This document shows positions 52,503 through 60,752 of a stretch of 64,000 nucleotides of DNA, piece after piece. The DNA is taken from assembly GCF_028368975.1 (NCBI RefSeq), contig NZ_JAQNDM010000002.1:4768425-4832424 (forward strand), read 5' to 3'. Numbering within the stretch: the stretch's first letter is position 1; each line of letters begins with the position of its first letter. This stretch comes from Stigmatella ashevillena (GTDB taxonomy: Bacteria; Myxococcota; Myxococcia; Myxococcales; Myxococcaceae). The position numbers were made by a program, and so were the translations under genes. The notes beneath the pieces are model-generated. The model made no database searches. It saw only the letters and a list, made by a program, of their open reading frames with translations, and was not told where the DNA came from.

Positions 52503-53228
52503 TCAGCCGCCGATGACAGGCGACTTGCGGACGAACCGCGGGGAGCGGAGCTGCTCGAGCATGAAGTCGGCCACGTCGGCCCGGGAGATGCGGAGCGGCA
52601 CCTTGGATTGATCAATGGAAACTTGGTACTGCTTCCCAGCGGGACCATCCGTGAGCCGCGTGGGCCGGACGATGACCCACTCGAGTGGGCTCTCCCGGAT
52701 CACCGCGACCCGGTGCTGCCAGCCCTCTGGAGTCTTCCGGGCGCGCAACGTCCCCATGAGCTTCTCGAAGAGCGCCGAGGGACCCCAGCCGTTCCCCTGC
52801 TCATGAAAGGGCATGTAGATGAGCCGTCGGACATGGTGCTCCCGCATCGCCGTGACGATGTTCTGCGTGCCCTGGGCAATGGCCTCACGGTCCTTCCTCC
52901 CCGTAGGGCCCAGCGCGCAGAGAACGACGGTTTGATCCTTCATGGCCGCGGCCACCGCGTCTGCGTCCTCGACACTTCCCTGCATGAGCCGCAGCCGTGC
53001 ATGGGGCGCAGGAAGGTTCTTCAAGTCACGCGCGAAGGCGGTGACCCGGTGTCCCAGGCCGACCGCCTGGTCCACCAAAATCCGCCCTGTCCGGCCCGCG
53101 GCGCCAAAGATGAGCACGGGCAGTTCCGCCTCCTGGGGAGGAACCACGGGCCTGCTGGGGCCATAGGTCACCTCGTTCCCACGCCCTGTCACCGAGATGC
53201 GGATCTCCTCTGGCAGAGGCCGCCTCAT
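52503..53228 (-). CDS. NAD(P)-binding NmrA-like / atypical SDR protein in the T6SS operon
   Basis: The 241-aa protein has a 35-residue N-terminal extension and then a Rossmann fold with VLIFGAAGRTGRIL (dinucleotide motif), an AFARD strand, CALGPTGR and a YMPFHEQG region in place of the classical YxxxK. This resembles atypical SDR/NmrA-like proteins that bind NADP and may lack catalysis. It overlaps the lipoprotein gene by ATGA and precedes vgrG by 30 bp, so it is a genuine member of the T6SS operon. Its role there is unknown. Confidence 0.8.
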   Translation of the reverse strand: MRRPLPEEIRISVTGRGNEVTYGPSRPVVPPQEAELPVLIFGAAGRTGRILVDQAVGLGHRVTAFARDLKNLPAPHARLRLMQGSVEDADAVAAAMKDQTVVLCALGPTGRKDREAIAQGTQNIVTAMREHHVRRLIYMPFHEQGNGWGPSALFEKLMGTLRARKTPEGWQHRVAVIRESPLEWVIVRPTRLTDGPAGKQYQVSIDQSKVPLRISRADVADFMLEQLRSPRFVRKSPVIGG

Positions 53229-54223
53229 GGAGAATCCTTCGCCTGGACACCCGCGGGAAGGGTCTTGGAAGGGCGCGGTGTGGCGATGAGCACGGGCTCG
53301 ACGGGCGTGGCGCCCCCCCTCAACTCCTGACCCATCAATTGGATCCAGAGCGAGGATTCTGTTCCCACCAGCCGGTTGCCCTCCACCCGGAGCACTCGCT
53401 CGGCCTGCGCACGCCGGTAGGCCCGGGGCGGCATCGAGGGACGCTTGGGATCGATGTCATGCATGGACACCATCTCATTGAGGAGGATGCCCTCGGAGGT
53501 GAACTTGAGGGTGGAGCTCTGTTCCATCTTGCGCTGCAAACCTCCGGACACCTCCATCAACTGCTCACGTCCCAGGGGAAACCACGCAGGGCCCAGGCAC
53601 CTGCCTGCCTCGCTCGTCACGGCCTCGGCGAAGAACCGGCCGTTGCGCATCGGTAGGAGACGGGCGAAGCGGTGACAGACAATGGGCTCTTCCTCAGTAC
53701 ATTGATCACCTTCCGCGACGAGCACGTCCACCTCGCCACTGCGCTCCAAGCGGAGCTTCGCCTGCTGCGGGAATGAACGCAGACTTCCCAGGGCCCTCAC
53801 GATGATGCCCTTGTCGGTACGCTCCACCAGACCGATAGGGCCCAGGGCCTCTCCGTTGGAGAAACGGCGCGCGATAACCCAGACGAGGCGCACGTCCGCC
53901 TGGATGGTCTCCATCACGAGGTCCTCTTCCGTCAGCCGCTCGGCGGGCGGCAGTGGAATCACTTCAGGTCCTGCCTCGGAGCACTCATCCGCCGCAGGCT
54001 CGTTCCACACCACGGGAGAACCTGAACAGTCGAGCGTGGGCCGGGCGGCGGTGCCCTGCTTGCGATCGAAGCCGTGCAAGATCAGCGCGAACCAGTCATC
54101 GGGCGAGAGCACGGGCCGCTCCTCCCGGGTGACATCCACGAAGCACATGCCGGGCTTCCGCCGGGACGCACATCCAGACAGGAGTAGAAGGCTCGCGCAG
54201 ACAACCATCAACACTCGGCTCAT
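53225..54223 (-). CDS. T6SS-operon lipoprotein
   Basis: The 332-aa protein has a signal peptide with lipobox LLSGC and a GGGGGAA site before the ATG at 54223. The mature part has seven Cys residues and no recognisable domain. It is much longer than a TssJ lipoprotein (about 150 aa), so it is probably not TssJ. It is translationally coupled to the NmrA-like gene and follows clpV by 27 bp, which points to an accessory envelope role in this T6SS. Confidence 0.75.
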   Translation of the reverse strand: MSRVLMVVCASLLLLSGCASRRKPGMCFVDVTREERPVLSPDDWFALILHGFDRKQGTAARPTLDCSGSPVVWNEPAADECSEAGPEVIPLPPAERLTEEDLVMETIQADVRLVWVIARRFSNGEALGPIGLVERTDKGIIVRALGSLRSFPQQAKLRLERSGEVDVLVAEGDQCTEEEPIVCHRFARLLPMRNGRFFAEAVTSEAGRCLGPAWFPLGREQLMEVSGGLQRKMEQSSTLKFTSEGILLNEMVSMHDIDPKRPSMPPRAYRRAQAERVLRVEGNRLVGTESSLWIQLMGQELRGGATPVEPVLIATPRPSKTLPAGVQAKDSP

Positions 54224-54250
54224 GATTCCCCCAGCCTCTCGACGCATGGG

Positions 54251-56884
54251 CTACGCCTGGGCTCCCGTGAAGTGTATCTGCCATTGCCCATCGGGGGCCA
54301 GCCCTACGCTCAGGCGCGGCGGCACGTCCCCGCCCACCAACCGCTGAAGCAGCTCGCGTGAGATTTCTGGCATCAAGGAATTCCGCAAGAGGTGCTCCAC
54401 GTTGCGCGCCCCGGTCTCCGACTCGGTGCACCGGCGCGCCAGTTCGTCCACAAGCTCTGGGACAAAGACCGTCTCGATGCGGTGGGCCGCACGGAGCCGA
54501 CCCGCGAGCGCGGCCAGCTTCATCCGGGTGATTTCCTTCATCACATCAGTGCCCACCGGCGTGAAGGGGACCAGGGTCATCCGGGCGAGCAAGGCGGGCT
54601 TGAAGTGCTGGCTCAACGTCGGCCGCACCGCCGCGATCACCTCCTCCGTGGAGGGTTTGGCGCCGCGCTCGTACATTCCCATCATGAGGTCCGTCCCCAG
54701 GTTGCTGGTGAGGATGATGACCGTGTTGCGGAAGTCGACGGCACGCCCCTCGCCATCGGTGAGCACCCCCTTGTCGAACACCTGGTAGAAGAGGTTCATC
54801 ACCTCCAGCTCGGCCTTCTCGCACTCGTCCAGCAGCACCACCGAATAGGGGCGCTGGCGAACCGCCTCCGTCAGCAGCCCGCCCTCGCCATACCCGACGT
54901 AGCCTGGGGGGGAGCCGATGAGCCGAGAGACGGTGTGCTTCTCCTGGAACTCGGACATGTTGAGCGTGGTCATGAAACGCTCACCGCCATAGAGGGCATC
55001 CGCCAGCGCGAGCGCCGTCTCCGTCTTCCCCACGCCGCTGGGCCCCACGAAGAGCAGCACGCCGATGGGCGTGTCTGGGTTGCGGATACCGGCCTGAGCG
55101 ATGCGGAGCGTCTCCGCGACCTTTTGGAGCGCCGCGTTCTGTCCGCGCACCCGGGTCCCGAGCCGCTCTTCCAGGCTCAGCACGGCCTCCAGCGCGTCGC
55201 TGCGCATCTTGCCCACCGGGATGCCCGTCCAGCTCGCGACCACCCGGGCCACCACGTCCGCGTCCACGTCCGCGTGCACCAGCGGGTCCTCCCCCTGTGA
55301 CCGGGAGACCGCCGCGGCAGCCTCTCCCACCGCGGTCCGGAGACCCGAGGTGTCCTGTCCAGGCTGCGGGCCCATCAGGTTCTTTCGCGCCGATTGCAGC
55401 GACGTCACCAGGGACCGCTCGGTCTCCCAGCGCCCCTTCAACGCCGCCAGGGAGTCCCGAAGCGCGCGCAACTTCGCCTCCAGCGCCTCCAGCGCCTCCT
55501 CGGAACCCGAGTGGGCCTCCGCCAGGTCTCTCCGGAGCGCATCCCGCTCCCGCTCCACGCCGGCAATCTGGGCCTCCAGCGAGGAGACCTTGTCCGGGCG
55601 GGTGGACTGCTCGATGCGTACCCGTGCGGCCGCCGTGTCCAGCAGATCCACCGCCTTGTCGGGCAACTGTCGGCTCGCGATGTACCGGTGGGAGAGTCGA
55701 ACCGCAGCGGTGATGGCCTCGTCCCGGATGGTGACCCCGTGGGCCGACTCATAAATGGGCCGCAACCCCCGGAGCATCAGGATGGCATCCTCTTCGCCTG
55801 GCTCGTCCACCTTGACCGGTTGAAAGCGTCGCTCCAGCGCGGCGTCCTTCTCGAAATACTTCTTGTACTCGGACCATGTGGTCGCCGCGATGGTCCGCAG
55901 CTCACCCCGGGCCAACGCGGGCTTGAGCAAGTTGGCGGCATCGCTGCCCCCTGCGGCCCCTCCCGCTCCAATGAGCGTATGCGCCTCATCGATGAAGAGG
56001 ACGATCGGGGTGGCGGACGCCTTCACCTCGGCGATGACGGCCTTGAGCCGGTTCTCGAACTCGCCCCTCACGCCTGCCCCTGCCTGCAGCAACCCGATGT
56101 CCAAGCCCATCAGCTCTACGTTTCGCAGCGCTTCTGGCACATCGCCCTTCACGATGGCCCATGCCAGTCCCTCGACCAGGGCCGTCTTGCCCACGCCAGG
56201 CTCTCCCACCAGGATGGGGTTGTTCTTCCGGCGCCGGGAGAGAATGTCCACGAGCTGGCGGATCTCTCGGTGGCGCCCAAAGACGGGGTCGATCTTCCCC
56301 TCCCGCACCCTCCCGGTGAACGAGAGCGCGAAGCGCTTCAGCGCGCCCGCATCCGCCCCCTCCGGAGCGCCTCCCTGGGAAGCGGCCCGCCCGGCAGGTG
56401 GAGCGGCTTCCTGGCTTTCGGCCGACGCGCGCAACACCTCCGGCAACGACCGCTTCAGCTCATCGAGCGGGACGGCATCCAGTTCCGGAAAGTGCTCGGC
56501 GGTGTAGCGGCTCCGCCGAAGGATGAACTGGGCGACGAGAAGCCCCGAACGAAGCCGGGAGTCCCCCAGCTCGACGGACGCCAGCAGCCAGGCATCCTCC
56601 AACCACTGGAAGACGGACTCGGAGAAAACGGGCCGCCCCGCACTTCCCGTCCGCAGATCCTGGAGCACCCGCTCCACACGACCCGCCAGTTGCTTGGGAT
56701 CCACCTCGAAGCGCCGCAACAACACCACCACCTCGGAGTCCTCCAGCGCCAGCAACTGCGCGAGCAGGTGCTCGACGACGATTTCATGGCAGTGGCTGCC
56801 ACTGGCCCGGCCGACCGCCGCCTCGAGATGGCGGGTCGCGGTGGGGGTCAAGCGCTTCACGAGGGCTTGGGGATCGACGCGCAT
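54251..56884 (-). CDS. tssH: ClpV (TssH) sheath-disassembly ATPase
   Basis: The 877-aa protein has an N-terminal Clp_N-like repeat domain, a first AAA module (GEPGVGKTALVEG, Walker B IVLFIDEAH), a coiled-coil middle domain near residues 410-510 and a second AAA module (GPSGVGKTETALAL, VVLLDECEKAE), plus a C-terminal ClpB-D2-small region. ClpV unfolds contracted TssBC sheaths for recycling. It starts 20 bp after the tssG stop. All key ATPase motifs are present. Confidence 0.95.
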   Translation of the reverse strand: MRVDPQALVKRLTPTATRHLEAAVGRASGSHCHEIVVEHLLAQLLALEDSEVVVLLRRFEVDPKQLAGRVERVLQDLRTGSAGRPVFSESVFQWLEDAWLLASVELGDSRLRSGLLVAQFILRRSRYTAEHFPELDAVPLDELKRSLPEVLRASAESQEAAPPAGRAASQGGAPEGADAGALKRFALSFTGRVREGKIDPVFGRHREIRQLVDILSRRRKNNPILVGEPGVGKTALVEGLAWAIVKGDVPEALRNVELMGLDIGLLQAGAGVRGEFENRLKAVIAEVKASATPIVLFIDEAHTLIGAGGAAGGSDAANLLKPALARGELRTIAATTWSEYKKYFEKDAALERRFQPVKVDEPGEEDAILMLRGLRPIYESAHGVTIRDEAITAAVRLSHRYIASRQLPDKAVDLLDTAAARVRIEQSTRPDKVSSLEAQIAGVERERDALRRDLAEAHSGSEEALEALEAKLRALRDSLAALKGRWETERSLVTSLQSARKNLMGPQPGQDTSGLRTAVGEAAAAVSRSQGEDPLVHADVDADVVARVVASWTGIPVGKMRSDALEAVLSLEERLGTRVRGQNAALQKVAETLRIAQAGIRNPDTPIGVLLFVGPSGVGKTETALALADALYGGERFMTTLNMSEFQEKHTVSRLIGSPPGYVGYGEGGLLTEAVRQRPYSVVLLDECEKAELEVMNLFYQVFDKGVLTDGEGRAVDFRNTVIILTSNLGTDLMMGMYERGAKPSTEEVIAAVRPTLSQHFKPALLARMTLVPFTPVGTDVMKEITRMKLAALAGRLRAAHRIETVFVPELVDELARRCTESETGARNVEHLLRNSLMPEISRELLQRLVGGDVPPRLSVGLAPDGQWQIHFTGAQA

Positions 56885-56904
56885 GGGCTGTCTCCAGAGG
56901 GCTG

Positions 56905-57954
56905 TCAGGCTTGGGCGGAGCCCTGCACGGTGATCCGGTTCTGCCGGTTCGTGCCAAGCCAGGTGTCCCGTCCGAGCCGTGAGGGCTCGTTCCGGTTGAG
57001 GTGGAACGTCTGGTTGACGCTCTCGCTCAGGAAGAGCTCGAAGGTGTATTCGAGCGGATCGCGGACGCAGAGGTTCACCACCTCCCGTGCCATGGGATAG
57101 AGATCTCCTTCGGGCATGAGCCGCCGCCAGGTCTGAGGGGCCAGCGGGCCGATCTCGACCTGGAACTTGCCTGTCCTGTCGAAGGCCTTGCCTCCCAGCA
57201 GGGTGTTGCGCCCCAACTGGTGGTTGGCGCGGCCCAACTGCATCTTCGCGTCGATGTCCACCCAGCGCCCCATGAACTGCCGCACGGACACGCGGGCCTC
57301 TCCCAGCGCGTCGCCCAGCACATCCTGGAGCGCCATCTCCAGCTTCTCGGCCGTGCGAACATAGCTGGCCAGAATGGGGGCGATCCGCAGCATCCTCCAG
57401 GCGGGCAACTTGCCCGTCTTCGCATGCACAAAGGTGTCAAAGCCCGCCAGGGCCAGGATGCGTTTGGACCACTGGTCGTCACAGGAGGAAGTCAGCTCAC
57501 TGGTGACCCGGTACCGGGACTCGATGCGGAAGAACAGGGAGAGCAGCCGGTGGTGAAACAGATCCAGGAACTCTCGGCGAACAGGCCTGTCCGGGTCCTC
57601 CTGGGCGATCTCCTCTGCCACGTACATGGGCAAAGGTGACGAGGAGCCGGTGAGCCCCAGAAAGGTGGTGACCACCTCGAAGAGCGGACGCCGAGCCAGG
57701 TCGTCCTCTTCCTGGGAAGCCACCTGCCGGAGCGACACATCGCTGACGTCTCCCGAGGAGAACCCCAAGGACGGGTCGTGCCGGAAACGAATCTGCTCCT
57801 CCAGCACGGGGCCCAGCTCGCCCACGCGCACCGCCTTCGCGGTGAGCCTCTCGAGGTAGGCCACCAACTGGAAGAAGTTGAGCCGCCGGGCCACGGGGCT
57901 CAGGAACTCGGCTGCGGCTACAAGATTCTCTGAGTGCCGTTCCTCGGAAGCCAC
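56905..57954 (-). CDS. tssG: T6SS baseplate protein TssG
   Basis: The 349-aa protein carries the TssG family pattern: NFFQLVAYLERL near the start, IRFRHDPSLGF, PLPMYVAEEI with a DLFHHRLLSLFFR element and a late FELFLSESV. TssG wedges with TssF in the baseplate. The start lies 37 bp inside the tssF gene, a normal overlap in this operon type. Confidence 0.93.
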   Translation of the reverse strand: MASEERHSENLVAAAEFLSPVARRLNFFQLVAYLERLTAKAVRVGELGPVLEEQIRFRHDPSLGFSSGDVSDVSLRQVASQEEDDLARRPLFEVVTTFLGLTGSSSPLPMYVAEEIAQEDPDRPVRREFLDLFHHRLLSLFFRIESRYRVTSELTSSCDDQWSKRILALAGFDTFVHAKTGKLPAWRMLRIAPILASYVRTAEKLEMALQDVLGDALGEARVSVRQFMGRWVDIDAKMQLGRANHQLGRNTLLGGKAFDRTGKFQVEIGPLAPQTWRRLMPEGDLYPMAREVVNLCVRDPLEYTFELFLSESVNQTFHLNRNEPSRLGRDTWLGTNRQNRITVQGSAQA

Positions 57955-59657
57955 GAGTACTCCATCTGCGAAGGTTGGAGCCGGAGCACCAGCTCGTTGA
58001 AGGCGTTGAGGGTGACATTCGAAGCGAGCAGCTCATCGAGGATGCACCCGAAGAGAAACGAATCCCCGGTTCCCATGAAGCCCGACTCCTCCAACTCCAC
58101 GGCGGTCCGGTTGCCTCGCACCGGCACCCCCTCCAGGAAACGGGTGCAGGAGCGCACCTCCACCGCGCGCACCGCATTGGTGCGCAGCCGGTTGGCCCGT
58201 CCTGTCAGGTCGTCCGTGATGGCGTGGAAGTTGTAGAGCTCGAGCAGTCGACGCATGGCGGCGGCATCCGCCAGGGAATGCTGGTTGATGGCCAGGTGAG
58301 AAAGAAGCCGCCAGTGCAGCTCGGTGCCCAAAGGCGCGCGCGCGGGTCGGCTCACCGGCGTGATGTTTCGAAAGCGCGCCTGAGGCGGTGAGGTGAAGGT
58401 GGCCAGACAGACGTCACCCACCTGCAAGCGGGTGGGCAACGAGCGGTTCGTGCACGTCAGATCGACGGACAGGGTCTCCTCGGACAACGAGGGCACCACA
58501 TCGCGCGCCGTCTCCAGCGAGAGATAGGTGTCAATGCCATCATCGATGGGAGAAGGCACCCTGCGCAGCCGGTAGAAGGCCGGCTCCATCCCCTCCCCCG
58601 CCCCGTAGGCAAAGTCGAAGAAGGGCCGGTAGACACGCCGATCATTGCGGCCCGCCATCAAGCCCGTCACGCTGTCCACCGAATACACCTCCGAGTGCTT
58701 CGGCTCCATGTCGGAGGCACGCAGCAGGTGTTCCCGGTCCAGCGTGTGGTGACGCAGCGGGTGGGCCGAGGCGGAGAAGAGGTTGATGGCAGGAGCGCAG
58801 TGGAGCCGGAACATGTCCCGGCCCACGCGAGCCTCCAGCGGAGGCGGACGCTCCAGGTGGAAGGCCAGCTCGAAGCGATCCTCCGCCGGAGCGACGTTCT
58901 CCAGTTGGTGCACCTCGAAGAAGAGGAACTTCTCCGGGAGCGTGAAGTACTCCTGGAGCTGCCGGTACCCCTCGGAAGCCCTGAGCCAGGGGAGCATCTG
59001 AAACTTCCGGTCGAAGCCGATGGGATGGATGGCCGTCGCGGGGAGCCACACCTTGCGGCCCGAGCCGAGCCTCACCTCCACGCCCCGGCAGTACCTCAGC
59101 AACCACAGGAGAATCAGGGAGCTGGTGGCAAGCTCCGCATGAATGAACAGCCGCAGCCCTCCGGGCTTGAAGACCTCGGCGCGGCCCGTCTCATTCGTCT
59201 GAAACGAGAGGCGGAGCACGGGCGCGATGGCGGAGGACTTGTCGAGCTGCGCATCCTCCAGCGTCAGGGGCAGCAGGTCCACGTCCGCCGTGGTCCGGAA
59301 GAGACAGGACGTCCCATCCAGCGGCTGGGCCGCGATCTCCACGCCCGCGGAAACGCGAGAACGACCTCGCAAAGCGCGCGTCTGGGGGGTGAACTCGATG
59401 ATGGTCGAAGCCGGAAGGGGACGCAGATAGTGCGGCAGCAGCAGGTCCGTCAGGACATGCACCATCTCAGGAATGTCGTCCTCGACCCGCTCCCGGATGC
59501 GGGCCGTCAGGAAGGCAAAGCCCTCCAGGAGCCGCTCGACATCGGGATCCGCGCCGCGCTCCACCAAGAGCCCGGCCACGGTGGGATTGGCCAAGCCAAA
59601 GGCCCTCCCCATCTCTCTCAGGTATGTGAGCTCACTCAGGTAATACTTACTGAACAT
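57918..59657 (-). CDS. tssF: T6SS baseplate protein TssF
   Basis: The 579-aa protein begins with the TssF signature YYLSELTYLREMGRAF, followed by NPTVAGLL, PDVERLLEGFAFLTARI and LLPHYLRPLPASTIIEF. It forms the main part of the baseplate wedge with TssG and TssE. Length agrees with the family. It starts 16 bp downstream of the tssE stop. Confidence 0.95.
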   Translation of the reverse strand: MFSKYYLSELTYLREMGRAFGLANPTVAGLLVERGADPDVERLLEGFAFLTARIRERVEDDIPEMVHVLTDLLLPHYLRPLPASTIIEFTPQTRALRGRSRVSAGVEIAAQPLDGTSCLFRTTADVDLLPLTLEDAQLDKSSAIAPVLRLSFQTNETGRAEVFKPGGLRLFIHAELATSSLILLWLLRYCRGVEVRLGSGRKVWLPATAIHPIGFDRKFQMLPWLRASEGYRQLQEYFTLPEKFLFFEVHQLENVAPAEDRFELAFHLERPPPLEARVGRDMFRLHCAPAINLFSASAHPLRHHTLDREHLLRASDMEPKHSEVYSVDSVTGLMAGRNDRRVYRPFFDFAYGAGEGMEPAFYRLRRVPSPIDDGIDTYLSLETARDVVPSLSEETLSVDLTCTNRSLPTRLQVGDVCLATFTSPPQARFRNITPVSRPARAPLGTELHWRLLSHLAINQHSLADAAAMRRLLELYNFHAITDDLTGRANRLRTNAVRAVEVRSCTRFLEGVPVRGNRTAVELEESGFMGTGDSFLFGCILDELLASNVTLNAFNELVLRLQPSQMEYSWLPRNGTQRIL

Positions 59658-59673
59658 TCGCTGGCCTCATGGC

Positions 59674-60072
59674 TCACCACAAATCGATCTGACCTCCAGC
59701 GCCCACCCGTGTCCGGAAGCGGAGGAGGCCTTGGCTTCCCTTCTGGGCCAGCTGCGCGGTGATTTCGAACTTCAGGGCCGAAGGCTCTCCCACATCGGGC
59801 GTGTGCACGACGGTGACATTCTTCAAACGCGGCTCGTACTCCTGAATGGCCATCCGGATGGATGACTGCATCTTCTGGATGGCCGACGGAAACGCATGGA
59901 CGACATCGTTGAAGTCCAGGATGCCGTAAGCAGGCGAGGAAACGGACTCGCCCTTGCGGGTGTTGAGCAGCACCCGCAGGTGCGCGGTAATCGACTCCGT
60001 GGGATGCTCCCGCTGAGAAGACAGATGTCCGCCGCCCTTCTCGAGACGGGATAGGAGCCCACGGGTAGACAT
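59674..60072 (-). CDS. tssE: T6SS baseplate protein TssE (gp25-like)
   Basis: The 132-aa protein has the gp25-like lysozyme-related baseplate pattern: LRVLLNTRKGE, YGILDFND and a C-terminal RFRTRVGAGGQIDLW. ATG 60072 has GGAGG about 8 bases upstream. An intrinsic-terminator-like hairpin sits between hcp and this start (60093-60113), so tssE may be expressed at a lower level than hcp. Confidence 0.93.
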   Translation of the reverse strand: MSTRGLLSRLEKGGGHLSSQREHPTESITAHLRVLLNTRKGESVSSPAYGILDFNDVVHAFPSAIQKMQSSIRMAIQEYEPRLKNVTVVHTPDVGEPSALKFEITAQLAQKGSQGLLRFRTRVGAGGQIDLW

Positions 60073-60092
60073 CGCGTCGAACCTCCAAAAGA

Positions 60093-60113
60093 GCACCCGC
60101 GGTGCGCGGGTGC
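60093..60113 (-). terminator. Intrinsic-terminator-like hairpin between hcp and tssE
   Basis: Perfect 8-bp arms GCACCCGC / GCGGGTGC with a 5-nt loop are followed on the minus strand by TCTTTT, then the tssE ribosome site. It is well placed to reduce transcription past hcp. Confidence 0.6.
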
Positions 60114-60135
60114 CCCATGGTTGGAAAACCGTGCG

Positions 60136-60627
60136 TCAGCGCTGATCGGACCAGGTGTCCTCGTGCTGCACGCCCCCGTTCGTGAAGGTCCACGAGATGG
60201 TGTGGAACACGAAGGAGATCTCCTCCAGGGGCGGCTCGAAGGAGGTGGCGGGAACGATGGTGCTGGGCACGTACTGCTTCAAGTGGTTGATGCGGCCCGA
60301 CTTGAAGGCGACGGTGTAGAACTGCTCCGTCGTTCCGTCTCCCGTGGGATGAGGACGGAAGAACTTCAGGGTTCCCTCGACGACCGCGTTCTCCACCAGG
60401 GCCTTCATCAGGAGCGGCGAGCTCTTGTCGATGCGCTTGCGAATGAGCAGGGGCGCGTACTGGCGCCGACCCGTCGCCAGGCCCGAGCCGCGCTCACGCG
60501 CGGTGACAACTTCCTGCTCGTAATAGACGCACTCGATGGAGTTCTCGCGCCCCAGGCTCTTCTGGGTGCTCTCCCCTTGGATGTCCTGCCCATTCGCCTT
60601 CAGATAGAGGTGTACTGTCTCGGCCAT
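60136..60627 (-). CDS. hcp: Hcp (TssD) tube protein
   Basis: The 163-aa protein has Hcp features: METVHLYLKA-type N-terminus, KANGQDIQGES, an IDKSSPLL-like central segment and a C-terminal FVFHTISWTFTNGG. Hcp hexamers stack into the inner tube and may carry cargo. ATG 60627 has GGAGGGG about 5 bases upstream. It stands between two hairpins, one upstream of its ribosome site (60659-60680) and one downstream (60093-60113), which may raise its level over the neighbouring baseplate genes. Confidence 0.95.
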   Translation of the reverse strand: MAETVHLYLKANGQDIQGESTQKSLGRENSIECVYYEQEVVTARERGSGLATGRRQYAPLLIRKRIDKSSPLLMKALVENAVVEGTLKFFRPHPTGDGTTEQFYTVAFKSGRINHLKQYVPSTIVPATSFEPPLEEISFVFHTISWTFTNGGVQHEDTWSDQR

Positions 60628-60658
60628 GATCCCCTCCAACATCTGTGTGTGATTGGAA

Positions 60659-60680
60659 CCAGAGCCGTTTCCGGCTCCGG
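60659..60680 (-). promoter_or_regulatory. 9-bp GNRA-loop hairpin upstream of hcp
   Basis: On the minus strand CCGGAGCCG-GAAA-CGGCTCTGG pairs over 9 bp with one G-U, closed by a GAAA (GNRA) tetraloop. It lies between the tssC stop (60753) and the hcp ribosome site. It probably serves as a stabilising or processing structure for the hcp message. Confidence 0.5.
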
Positions 60681-60752
60681 GCACGGTAAAGACATCCCCA
60701 GCCCCCCCCCGCGCGCTGGCGGCTGGTCTTGGACTTCACCTCGTACGGAGGC

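Noticed and set aside
53225-54223. Assignment of the operon lipoprotein as TssJ
   Set aside because: It is about twice the usual TssJ length, lies after clpV and lacks the short beta-sandwich pattern. TssJ probably lies outside the window.
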